Shown here: positions 7,143 to 14,610 of the stretch, piece by piece
Position numbering within the stretch: the stretch's first letter is position 1
Layout of the letters: each line of letters begins with the position of its first letter
Notes under the pieces: generated by a model
The model's input: the letters and a program-made list of their open reading frames with translations, nothing else
The model's database searches: none
What the model was told of the DNA's origin: nothing
Translations under genes and position numbers: made by a program
Assembly: GCA_033722375.1 (NCBI GenBank)
Contig: JAWVZB010000027.1
Span: forward strand, 1 to 30,581
DNA length: 30,581 bases
DNA from: JAWVZB01 sp033722375
GTDB lineage: Bacteria; Actinomycetota; Nitriliruptoria; Nitriliruptorales; Nitriliruptoraceae
Direction: 5' to 3'

Positions 7143-9251
7143 GTGAGCTCCATCCCGTACCTGTCCGCTGCCGCCGCCATCGCCGGCCTGGCACTCGCCT
7201 TCTACTTCTCCCGCGTGGTGCAGCGTGCCGACGAGGGCACCGAGGCGATGCGCGAGATCGCACACGCGATCCGCGAGGGCGCCATGGCGTTCCTCCAGCG
7301 CGAGTACCGCTGGGTCGCCGTGTTCGTCGGTGCCATGTTCCTCGTGATCGTGTTCGTGCTGGACTACGGCTGGCCGTGGGGCGGACTGGCGTACCTGATG
7401 GGGGCGGTGTCGTCGGCCATCGCCGGGTTCGTCGGCATGCGCATCGCCACCGCCGCCAACGTCCGCACCGCCAACGCCGCCCGGACCGGCCCGGCCAAGG
7501 CCCTGCCGCTCGCGTTCCGGGGCGGGGCGGTCATGGGCTTCACGGTCGCGGGACTCGGCCTGCTCGGGATCGCGATCGCCTACATCCTGTTCGTGCAGGT
7601 GCTGCGGGTTGACGACGCCTTCCAGGTCGTGGCCGCGTTCGGGCTGGGTGGATCGTCGATCGCGCTGTTCGCCCGCATCGGCGGCGGGATCTACACGAAA
7701 GCCGCCGACGTCGGCGCGGACCTCGTCGGCAAGGTCGAGGCCGGCATCCCCGAGGACGACCCCCGGAACCCCGCCACCATCGCCGACAACGTCGGGGACA
7801 ACGTGGGGGACGTCGCCGGGATGGGCGCCGACCTGTTCGAGTCCTACGCCGGGTCGATCGTCGCCCCGATGATCCTCGCCGCGCTGCTGTTCGGCGGTGT
7901 CGGCGGCGACGGCCAGCTCGCCGAGGAGTTCAGCGCGCTCCAGCAGTCCACGTTCCTCTACCCGCTGCTCGTCGCGGGGCTCGGCATGCTGATGTCGATC
8001 ATCGGGGCGCTGCTGGTCCGCGGCCGCAAAGGCAAGAGCCTGTCGGCCCAGCTCCACTTCGGGACCAACGTCGCCATGGTGCTGACCGCGATCGTGTCGA
8101 TCGCCGGCGCCTACTGGGTGTTCGGCGACGTCGCCGAGATCACCAACCCGCTGTTCATCTCCTTGACGATCGTGGTCGGCCTGATCGCCGGCTATGCGAT
8201 CGGGTTCACCTCCGAGTACTACACCTCCGACCACTACAAGCCCGTCAAGAAGCTCGCGGGACAGGCCGAGACCGGTCCCGCCACGGTCATCATCGGCGGC
8301 GTCGCCGACGGGATGCTTTCCACCGTCGCGTCCGTCCTGCTGGTGGTCGGGGCGATCGGCGGGGCGTACGCCCTGGGTCAGGCCGGCACCGACCTCGCCG
8401 GCAACACCGGGGGGCTGTACGCCGCCGCCCTGGCCGCCATCGGGATGCTCGCCACCACCGGGGCGGTCGTCGCGGTCGACGCCTACGGGCCGATCTCCGA
8501 CAACGCCGGCGGCATCGCCGAGATGAGCCACCTCCCGCCCGAGGTCCGCGAGGTCACCGACTCGCTCGACTCGCTCGGCAACACCACCGCCGCCGTCGCC
8601 AAGGGCTTCGCGATCGGGTCCGCCGCGCTCACCGCGCTGGCGTTGTTCCGCTCCTACACGGCCGCGGTCGCCCCCGAGGGCGAGACGTCACTCCTCATCA
8701 ACCTCACCGATGTCGAGGTCGTCATCGGGCTGTTCCTCGGGGCCATGGTCACCTTCGCGTTCGCCGCGCTCACGATGAAGTCCGTGGGGCGCGCAGCGCA
8801 GCTCATGATCGTCGAGGTCCGTCGCCAGTTCGCCGAGATCCCGGGCCTGCGCGAGGGCGACCCCAACGCCAAGCCCGAGTACGCCCGCTGCGTCGACATC
8901 TCCACCCAGGCGGCGCTGAAGGAGATGGTGCTGCCCGGCTCGCTCGCGGTCGCGTTGCCGCTCGTGATCGGGTTCATCTCGACCGAGACGCTCGGCGGGT
9001 TCCTGGCCGGTGCACTCGCGACCGGGTTCCTGCTCGCGATCTTCATGGCGAACGCGGGCGGGGCGTGGGACAACGCGAAGAAGTACATCGAGGCGGGCAA
9101 CCTCGGCGGCAAGGGCTCCGACCCCCACAAGGCCGCCGTCACCGGCGACACCGTCGGCGACCCGTTCAAGGACACCTCCGGCCCGGCGATGAACATCCTC
9201 ATCAAGGTCATGACCATCGTCGCCCTGGTGTTCGCCCCCGCGTTCCTCTGA
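7143..9251 (+). CDS. hppA: Membrane-bound ion-translocating pyrophosphatase, predicted potassium-dependent
   Basis: This 702-residue integral membrane enzyme couples pyrophosphate hydrolysis to pumping of H+ (or Na+) across the cytoplasmic membrane. The active-site signatures are intact: TKAADVGADLVGKVE at about 185-199, the DDPRNPATIADNVGDNVGD stretch at about 205-223, and the C-terminal NAKKYIEAGN and GDTVGDPFKDTSGP motifs. About 16 hydrophobic helices are present. Residues 479-484 read GNTTAA. The family rule is that Ala at this position marks K+-dependent enzymes and Lys marks K+-independent ones, so I infer K+ dependence. H+ and Na+ pumping cannot be separated by eye. The GTG start has AAAGG eight bases upstream and gives the expected N-terminal helix. 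Confidence 0.96.
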   Translation: MSSIPYLSAAAAIAGLALAFYFSRVVQRADEGTEAMREIAHAIREGAMAFLQREYRWVAVFVGAMFLVIVFVLDYGWPWGGLAYLMGAVSSAIAGFVGMRIATAANVRTANAARTGPAKALPLAFRGGAVMGFTVAGLGLLGIAIAYILFVQVLRVDDAFQVVAAFGLGGSSIALFARIGGGIYTKAADVGADLVGKVEAGIPEDDPRNPATIADNVGDNVGDVAGMGADLFESYAGSIVAPMILAALLFGGVGGDGQLAEEFSALQQSTFLYPLLVAGLGMLMSIIGALLVRGRKGKSLSAQLHFGTNVAMVLTAIVSIAGAYWVFGDVAEITNPLFISLTIVVGLIAGYAIGFTSEYYTSDHYKPVKKLAGQAETGPATVIIGGVADGMLSTVASVLLVVGAIGGAYALGQAGTDLAGNTGGLYAAALAAIGMLATTGAVVAVDAYGPISDNAGGIAEMSHLPPEVREVTDSLDSLGNTTAAVAKGFAIGSAALTALALFRSYTAAVAPEGETSLLINLTDVEVVIGLFLGAMVTFAFAALTMKSVGRAAQLMIVEVRRQFAEIPGLREGDPNAKPEYARCVDISTQAALKEMVLPGSLAVALPLVIGFISTETLGGFLAGALATGFLLAIFMANAGGAWDNAKKYIEAGNLGGKGSDPHKAAVTGDTVGDPFKDTSGPAMNILIKVMTIVALVFAPAFL

Positions 9252-9261
9252 GGTGACGACC

Positions 9262-9287
9262 GCCGGGCGGGTGACACCCCGCCCGGC
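9262..9287 (+). terminator. Hairpin terminator downstream of hppA
   Basis: GCCGGGCGGG (9262-9271) and CCCGCCCGGC (9278-9287) form a perfect 10-bp stem with a 6-base loop, 10 bases after the hppA stop. There is no T-tract, as is common for terminators in GC-rich actinobacteria. Confidence 0.65.
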
Positions 9288-9303
9288 CACCTACCCCGTG
9301 GAT

Positions 9304-9309
9304 TAGGGT
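9304..9309 (+). promoter_or_regulatory. Candidate -10 element upstream of the Rossmann-like gene
   Basis: TAGGGT lies 27 bases before the GTG at 9337 and just after the hppA terminator. A GGTGGGAG ribosome site (about 9322-9329) stands between it and the start. No clear -35 is seen. Confidence 0.35.
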
Positions 9310-9336
9310 CGATGGGGGCGAGGTGGGAGACCGGAC

Positions 9337-10845
9337 GTGGCTGACGACGTGATCGGTGTTGCGTTCCCCGAGGTCGAGGGGAACCGCAGCTCGACGGCGA
9401 CCGGTCAAGCGGTGTTCGCTGCGGCGGCACGGGCCGTGGACCCGCAGGTCGCGGACGCGATCGAGCGGGAGGACGACTGGTACGGCAGCTACGTCGAGCA
9501 CGCGCTCGCGCTCGAGCAGGCGCAGGCCGACGACCCCCAAGGCGCGCAGTCGGTGCCCGAAGCCGGCTTGCGGTCCCTCTACGAGCAGATGGAGTTCGTC
9601 CGCGACGGTGAGACCACGCCGGTCCCCGACGCATTCGAGCGTGCCCGGGAGGCCGGCTTCGAGACCATCGACGTTGACGGGACCCGCGAGCGCGACGACG
9701 AGGTTCGGGTGCCCTACCGCGGCCGGATCCTCACCGGCGACGACCTCCGCCGGCAGCTCGACGAGTGGACGGTTCGCGACATGGTCGAGCCGTCGTTCGC
9801 CGCCGCGATCGGCCGCACGATCGACAACCCGGCGTGGCTCGACCTGTCGGACCGGACGATGGTGGTGCTCGGCGGTGCTGCCGAGATGGGGCCCCTCGAG
9901 TGGCTGGCGCGGTGGGGTGCCACCACCGTCGTCGTGGACCTGCCCGAACCGGACCTGTGGCGACGGATCCTCTCGACGGTGCGTGAGGGGGCGGGGCGTG
10001 CGCTGATCCCGGCGCGCGAGCCGCTACCAGGCGAGCCTGCCGACGAGCGGATCGCCGAGGTCGCGGGTGCCGACCTCATCACCGCGCTCCCCGAGGTGGC
10101 GGCGTGGCTCGACCGGCTCGAGGGCCCCCTGACGGTCGGCAACTACGTCTACGCCCACGGCTCGATCAACGTCGAGGTGTCCACGGCCGTTGACGCGATC
10201 GCGGATCGCCTGCTCGCCCGCGGCGACGACCGCTCCGTCGCCGTGCTCGCCACCCCGACCGACGTGTACACCGTCCCACCCGATGCGGTCGCCGCCTCGC
10301 AGCGCCGGTTCCGGGAGCGCACCAGCGCACGCCGCACGATCGGCCGGCTCTCCGGCCAGCGACTGTTCGCCCCGAACTACCCCGAGAACGACGGCGGCCG
10401 TCGCCCCGACCAGCGACGGGTCGTCGACTGCCAGATCTCCCAGCAGGGGTGCAACTACTCGCTGGCCAAGCGCCTGCACCGGTGGCGCGCCCGGCTCGCA
10501 CGGCAGCGGGGGGCGGTGTCCTCCATCAACGTGGCGCCCGCCACGAACACCAAGTCCGTGACCGACAACCGGGTGCTCAAGGCCTGCTACTCGTCGGCCG
10601 CCGCCTACGACGTCGAGGTGTTCGAACCGGAGACCAGCCGGGCGCTCATGGCGCTGCTGCTCGTGCACGACCTGCGGGAGCCGTCCGCCGCGGCGAACCC
10701 GGACACGGCGCTCGAGCATCCCTCCGACCTGCTGTCCGAGGCCGCATGTCACGGCGGGCTGTGGCGGATCCCGTTCGCGCCCCGGACGGTCCTGCCGCTC
10801 GCCGCGATCCGCGGCATGGCCCACCCCGCGACCTGGCGCGGGTAG
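9337..10845 (+). CDS. Uncharacterised protein with Rossmann-like nucleotide-binding motif
   Basis: This is a 502-residue soluble protein that I do not recognise. Residues about 175-201 (MVVLGGAAEMGPLEWLARWG, then ATTVVVDLP) look like a beta-alpha-beta unit. They have a glycine-rich turn and an acidic residue ending strand 2, as in NAD(P)- or SAM-binding folds, although the GxGxxG spacing is not canonical. Later conserved-looking blocks are GNYVYAHGSINVEVSTAVDAI (about 272-292) and NVAPATNTKSVTDNRVLKAC, with Tyr, Asn, His and Lys residues typical of an active site. There is no signal peptide or membrane segment. The start has a good ribosome site and follows the hppA terminator, so it is probably its own transcription unit. 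An enzyme of the dehydrogenase or transferase type is plausible but unproven. Confidence 0.8.
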   Translation: MADDVIGVAFPEVEGNRSSTATGQAVFAAAARAVDPQVADAIEREDDWYGSYVEHALALEQAQADDPQGAQSVPEAGLRSLYEQMEFVRDGETTPVPDAFERAREAGFETIDVDGTRERDDEVRVPYRGRILTGDDLRRQLDEWTVRDMVEPSFAAAIGRTIDNPAWLDLSDRTMVVLGGAAEMGPLEWLARWGATTVVVDLPEPDLWRRILSTVREGAGRALIPAREPLPGEPADERIAEVAGADLITALPEVAAWLDRLEGPLTVGNYVYAHGSINVEVSTAVDAIADRLLARGDDRSVAVLATPTDVYTVPPDAVAASQRRFRERTSARRTIGRLSGQRLFAPNYPENDGGRRPDQRRVVDCQISQQGCNYSLAKRLHRWRARLARQRGAVSSINVAPATNTKSVTDNRVLKACYSSAAAYDVEVFEPETSRALMALLLVHDLREPSAAANPDTALEHPSDLLSEAACHGGLWRIPFAPRTVLPLAAIRGMAHPATWRG

Positions 10846-10884
10846 CCCGACACCGACCACGGGGTCCGCTCACGCGGTCGGGCT
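10844..10884 (+). terminator. Possible terminator, long-loop inverted repeat
   Basis: AGCCCGAC (10844-10851) and GTCGGGCT (10877-10884) are perfect complements separated by 25 bases. They begin inside the stop codon of the preceding gene. The long loop and lack of T-tract make this a weak call. Confidence 0.3.
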
Positions 10885-10941
10885 CGGCTCCCGCGACAGC
10901 AGTGCGCGTCCGGCACACTCGACGCGACGGAGGGGTCGTGC

Positions 10942-11274
10942 GTGGACTGGCGAGCGGTGTGGTGGGGCATCTCGCGCGACGTCGAGGTGGCGCTCGAGGC
11001 GGGTCCCGTGGGCTGGGCCATCCTCCTGATGATCGTCGCCCTGCCGTTGGGGTCGGTGCTCGCGGTGTGGAAGGGCAGCCGGCTCTCGCTGGTACCGCTG
11101 GCGGCCTCGGCGGGGCTGGGGGCGTTGTGGATCCTCTACTACGGCACCGACTGGTGGTCGAACCCGGGGCTCGCGGGCGCGGCGTTCGCGGTGCTGCTGG
11201 TCGCCGTCGCCTGGGTTCCGCTGCTCGTCGCGCTGTGGCGGCTCCGCCATCGGAACCAGACCCCTCAGCGGTGA
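10942..11274 (+). CDS. Small three-helix membrane protein of unknown function
   Basis: The 110-residue product has three hydrophobic segments at about 23-43, 48-67 and 75-98. The N-terminus is Trp-rich and the C-terminal tail is basic and hydrophilic (WRLRHRNQTPQR). By the positive-inside rule the tail should be cytoplasmic. The GTG start is preceded by GGAGGGG at about seven bases. No family motif is visible. It stands between the Rossmann-like gene (96 bases upstream) and a convergent methyltransferase, 64 bases downstream, and could be co-transcribed with the former. Confidence 0.7.
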   Translation: MDWRAVWWGISRDVEVALEAGPVGWAILLMIVALPLGSVLAVWKGSRLSLVPLAASAGLGALWILYYGTDWWSNPGLAGAAFAVLLVAVAWVPLLVALWRLRHRNQTPQR

Positions 11275-11338
11275 GGCGAAGCCGGAGCTCGCGGCAGCCG
11301 CAGACCGATCCCCGGCCGGAGCGTCCGCGCCGCGACCC

Positions 11339-11971
11339 TCAGAGGTGGCCGAGGGCGACGACCCAGGGACGCGTGCGCCCGTGGAGAGGGTCGGGGCGCA
11401 CCTCGATGGTCAGGTCGTCGAGTCCGTGGATCGCGAGCATCGACCCGACCTCCTCCTCCTTGGCGGCCGAGATGTAGACCTTGCCGAGGATCTCGTCGTC
11501 GAACGGCTGGAGGTCGACGTCACCGAGGTAGCACGAGAAGTAGACCGGACCCCGCTCGAGCAGACCCATCAGCCGCGAGAAGGTGTTCTGCCAGTCGTCG
11601 CGCGGCAGGTGGGTGAAGGCTCCCGACAGCCACAGGCCCTGGAACGACTTCGGTTTGAAAGGGAGGTCCTGGAGCGGAGCGCGGATCTTGGGGTGCCGCG
11701 GCAGGAGCATCTGGGCCTCGACGAGCGCGCCCATGGACAGGTCGACCCCGACCGGGTGGAGCCCGGCGTCGCGCAGCAGCCGCAGGTCGGAGGCGGGGCC
11801 ACAGGCCCCGTCGAGCACGAGGTCGCCCCGCTCGGCGAAGGCGGCGAACCGGCGGATGTCGGCGCGCGGCCGGTGGCGGCGCAGCGCTTCCTGGTAGTCG
11901 CGGGCGTGCTCGTCGTAGCGGGCGATGCTCTCGAGCGTCCGCTCGTCGAGTTCCTCGAGCTCCATCGGCAC
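11339..11971 (-). CDS. Class I SAM-dependent methyltransferase
   Basis: The 210-residue product has the classic SAM-binding order: motif I LVLDGACGPASDLRLL at about 51-66, an acidic strand-2 end in PVGVDLSMGAL, then LQDLPFKPKSFQGLWLSGAF, which matches the motif II/III region. The glycine loop is GACGPAS instead of GCGTG. The C-terminal half contains a four-strand-like segment (GPVYFSCYLGDVD, then WVVALGHL). The substrate cannot be deduced; ubiE-like small-molecule methyltransferases look similar. The GTG start at 11971 has AGGAGGGA five bases upstream, and an ATG two codons later is possible. It diverges from the helicase gene. Confidence 0.85.
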   Translation of the reverse strand: MPMELEELDERTLESIARYDEHARDYQEALRRHRPRADIRRFAAFAERGDLVLDGACGPASDLRLLRDAGLHPVGVDLSMGALVEAQMLLPRHPKIRAPLQDLPFKPKSFQGLWLSGAFTHLPRDDWQNTFSRLMGLLERGPVYFSCYLGDVDLQPFDDEILGKVYISAAKEEEVGSMLAIHGLDDLTIEVRPDPLHGRTRPWVVALGHL

Positions 11972-11992
11972 GGCTGTCCCTCCTCGCGAACG

Positions 11993-12018
11993 AGACTACT
12001 GCGCCTCGCTGGTAGCGT
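11993..12018. promoter_or_regulatory. Back-to-back -10 elements for the methyltransferase and helicase genes
   Basis: TAGTCT on the minus strand (11993-11998) lies 21 bases before the methyltransferase GTG. TAGCGT on the plus strand (12013-12018) lies 11 bases before the helicase GTG. The second spacing would give a leaderless or nearly leaderless helicase mRNA, a common arrangement in actinobacteria. The -35 regions would overlap the opposite promoter. Confidence 0.45.
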
Positions 12019-12029
12019 CGGCGGGCCCT

Positions 12030-14372
12030 GTGGATCCCCGCACCGTCCTCGAACTCGTCGCCACCACCTCCGCTTCCGGGGGGGTGTCGGGGCGTGCCGC
12101 GGAGGCCGATCACGACGAGGCCAGCGGGCTCGTCCACCTCGAACGACTCCCGGCACGGTCAGCCCGTACCCGAGCCCTGCCGGACGACCTGCCCGAGGTC
12201 CTGCGTGGTCGGCTCGGTCTGGTCGGCATCGAGGAGCTGTACACCCACCAGGCGGAGGCGGTGGCCCACGTGCGCGAGGGCCGCAACGTGGTGATCGCCA
12301 CCGGCACCGCCAGCGGCAAGTCGCTCGGCTACCAGCTCCCGGTCATCGAACGGCTGCTGGCGGAACCCGACACGACCGCGCTGTACCTCGCCCCGACCAA
12401 GGCGCTGGCCCACGACCAGCTCCGCCACATCCGTGACTTCAAGCTGCCCCAGGTGCGGGCGGCCGTGGTCGACGGCGACACCCCACATCCCGAACGCGAA
12501 GCCATCCGACGCACCGCGAACTGGATCCTGACCAACCCCGACCTCTTGCATCACAGCCTGCTGCCCGGCCACACCTACTGGGGTGACTTCCTGCATCGGC
12601 TGGCCTACGTGGTGGTCGACGAGAGCCACATCGCCCGCGGGGTGTTCGGGTCGCACGTGGCACTGGTCCTGCGCCGGCTGCGCCGGCTGTGCGAGCGCTA
12701 CGACGCCGACCCGCTGTTCCTGCTGGCATCGGCGACGATCGGCAACCCCGGCGAGCACGCTGCCGCGCTCACCGGCACGGAGGTGGTCGAGGTCACCGAC
12801 GACGGCTCGCCCCGCGGGGCGCTGGACCTCGGCCTGTGGCAGCCCCCGTTCGTGGACGTGGACGCGGGCACGCGGCGATCGCTGCTCCGCGAGTCCGCCG
12901 ACCTGCTGGCGTCCTTCGTCGGGGCCGAGGTCCAGACGCTGGCCTTCACCCGCTCCCGCAAGGCCGCCGAGCTGATCGCGCTCTTCGCCCGCGAACGGCT
13001 GGGGGACGACCACCCGCTGGCCGAGACGGTGCGGTCCTACCGCGCCGGGTACCTCCCGAGCGAACGGCGCCAGCTCGAAGCCGACCTCCGCGACGGTCGA
13101 ATCGTCGGCCTCGCAGCAACGATGGCCCTCGAGCTCGGCATCGACGTGAGCGGCTTGGACGCCGTGCTGCTCGCCGGCTATCCCGGCACCGTGGCGTCGT
13201 TCTGGCAGCGGCTCGGACGGGCGGGGCGGACGGGGGACATGGCCGCGGGGGTACTCGTGGCCGGCGACGACCCGTTGGACCAGTACCTCGTCAACCATCC
13301 CGACGAGCTCCTGGGCCGGCCCCCCGAGGACGCCATCATCGACCCCGCCAACCCCTACCTGCTCGGCCCCCACCTGCGTTGCGCTTGCCAGGAGTCGCCC
13401 CTGTCCCCGGACGAGGCGGAACGGTGGTTCGGCGACACCGCCCCGGAACTCCTGGCCGAGGATGCCGAGGCGGGCGTGCTCCGCGAGCGGGGCGGACGGT
13501 TCTTCTGGACGAGCCGGAGGCGGGCATCGTCCCAGGTGGACATTCGCGGGGCGGGCGGCGACACCGTCCGGATCGTGGACGCCCAGACCGGGGCCCTGAT
13601 CGGCGATGTCGACGAGGCCCGGGCCCACGCCCAGGTCCACACCGGAGCCGTGTACCTCCACCAGGGCGAGCAGTACGTGATCGCCGAGCTCGACCTCGAC
13701 CGGGCGGTCGCGACCGCCGATCCGGCCCCGCACGTCGGCTACACGACGCGGGCCCGATCGGACACCGATGTGCGGGTCCTCGGGGTCCTCGAGGAACAGC
13801 AGTGGGACGAGGTGGACGTCCGGCTGGGACGGGTCGAGGTGACCACCCAGGTCACGGGCTACGACGTGCTGCGCCCCGGGAGCAACGAGGTCCTCGAACG
13901 CATCGACCTCGACCTGCCACCGGTCGAGCTACGGACGGTCGCGGTCTGGTACGCGATCCCGGAGACCACGCTGGAAGAGGTCGGCGTGCGCCCCGCCCAG
14001 CTCCCGGGTGCGCTCCACGCGGCCGAGCACGCGGCGATCGGCCTCCTGCCGCTGATCGCTCTGTGCGACAGGTGGGACATCGGCGGGCTGTCGACCGCCC
14101 TTCACCCCGACACGGGACGGCCCACCGTGTTCGTCTACGACGGCTACCCCGGCGGCGCCGGGCTGGCCGAGCGTTCCTACCGGCGGCTGTCGGAGCACCT
14201 GGCAGCGACCCGAACCGCGGTCGCCGACTGCGGCTGCCGATCCGGATGCCCGTCGTGCGTGCAGTCGCCGAAGTGCGGAAACGGCAACGAGCCGCTCGAC
14301 AAGGGCGGGGCGGTGCAGGTGCTGGACCTGCTGCTGGCCCGGGCGCCGGAGCCTCAGACCTCGCCGTCCTGA
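12030..14372 (+). CDS. DUF1998-type DEAD/DEAH helicase, MrfA/YprA family
   Basis: This is a 780-residue superfamily 2 ATP-dependent helicase. Its motifs are intact: Walker A ATGTASGKS at about 90-98, a DESH box in VVVDESHIARG at about 197-200, motif III SAT in LASATIGNP, and motif VI QRLGRAGRTG. The C-terminal region ends in a Cys cluster C-x-C-x3-C-x2-C-x5-C at about 734-749, the zinc site of the DUF1998 module. Bacillus MrfA, a member of this family, acts in repair of mitomycin lesions, so a DNA repair role is likely here; Rv3649 of M. tuberculosis is, from memory, the equivalent. The GTG at 12030 gives the family-like start. The frame extends upstream to 11925, but that part overlaps the methyltransferase and is Ser-rich junk. 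The 3' end overlaps the next, convergent gene by 19 bases. Confidence 0.92.
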   Translation: MDPRTVLELVATTSASGGVSGRAAEADHDEASGLVHLERLPARSARTRALPDDLPEVLRGRLGLVGIEELYTHQAEAVAHVREGRNVVIATGTASGKSLGYQLPVIERLLAEPDTTALYLAPTKALAHDQLRHIRDFKLPQVRAAVVDGDTPHPEREAIRRTANWILTNPDLLHHSLLPGHTYWGDFLHRLAYVVVDESHIARGVFGSHVALVLRRLRRLCERYDADPLFLLASATIGNPGEHAAALTGTEVVEVTDDGSPRGALDLGLWQPPFVDVDAGTRRSLLRESADLLASFVGAEVQTLAFTRSRKAAELIALFARERLGDDHPLAETVRSYRAGYLPSERRQLEADLRDGRIVGLAATMALELGIDVSGLDAVLLAGYPGTVASFWQRLGRAGRTGDMAAGVLVAGDDPLDQYLVNHPDELLGRPPEDAIIDPANPYLLGPHLRCACQESPLSPDEAERWFGDTAPELLAEDAEAGVLRERGGRFFWTSRRRASSQVDIRGAGGDTVRIVDAQTGALIGDVDEARAHAQVHTGAVYLHQGEQYVIAELDLDRAVATADPAPHVGYTTRARSDTDVRVLGVLEEQQWDEVDVRLGRVEVTTQVTGYDVLRPGSNEVLERIDLDLPPVELRTVAVWYAIPETTLEEVGVRPAQLPGALHAAEHAAIGLLPLIALCDRWDIGGLSTALHPDTGRPTVFVYDGYPGGAGLAERSYRRLSEHLAATRTAVADCGCRSGCPSCVQSPKCGNGNEPLDKGGAVQVLDLLLARAPEPQTSPS

Positions 14373-14599
14373 TCGTCGCTCCGGGTGAGGGCATGCAGTT
14401 CCCGCGTGGCCGGCTCCTGGTCGGGGTGGATCCGCTCGGCGGGGATCTGCTGCCCGCAGTTCTCACACATGACGTAGTCGGTCGAGCGGCTGAACGGGAA
14501 CGTCAGCTCGCCGATGGTCACGAGCCGGCCGTCGGCGTCCTCGACCAGCGGCTCGCCACAATCGCAGAGTTGCCGTTCCTCGACCTCGTCGTCGGCCAT
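14354..14599 (-). CDS. Small protein with paired-Cys zinc-ribbon-like motifs
   Basis: The 81-residue product carries CDCGEPL near the N-terminus and CENCGQQIPAERIHPDQEP in the middle. These are two CxC/CxxC knuckles that together could bind one zinc ion. The spacing resembles short TraR/DksA-like or zinc-ribbon regulators, but the rest gives no firm family. The ATG at 14599 is preceded by GGAGGTGGC, much better than the upstream frame extension. It follows the fibronectin-III gene by 11 bases on the same strand, so it is probably co-transcribed. Its last 19 bases overlap the convergent helicase gene. Confidence 0.75.
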   Translation of the reverse strand: MADDEVEERQLCDCGEPLVEDADGRLVTIGELTFPFSRSTDYVMCENCGQQIPAERIHPDQEPATRELHALTRSDDQDGEV

Positions 14600-14610
14600 G
14601 CCACCTCCGC

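Noticed and set aside
5213..7612. A 799-residue plus-strand frame running through topA and into hppA
   Set aside because: It is antisense to topA and out of frame with hppA, both recognised by catalytic motifs. The composition is typical of a GC-rich shadow.
6957..8531. A 524-residue minus-strand frame opposite hppA
   Set aside because: It is His/Asp/Arg-rich with no hydrophobic core or motif, and antisense to an intact pyrophosphatase.
11925..12029. N-terminal extension of the helicase frame
   Set aside because: It overlaps the methyltransferase start, encodes a Ser run without family similarity, and lies upstream of the likely promoter.
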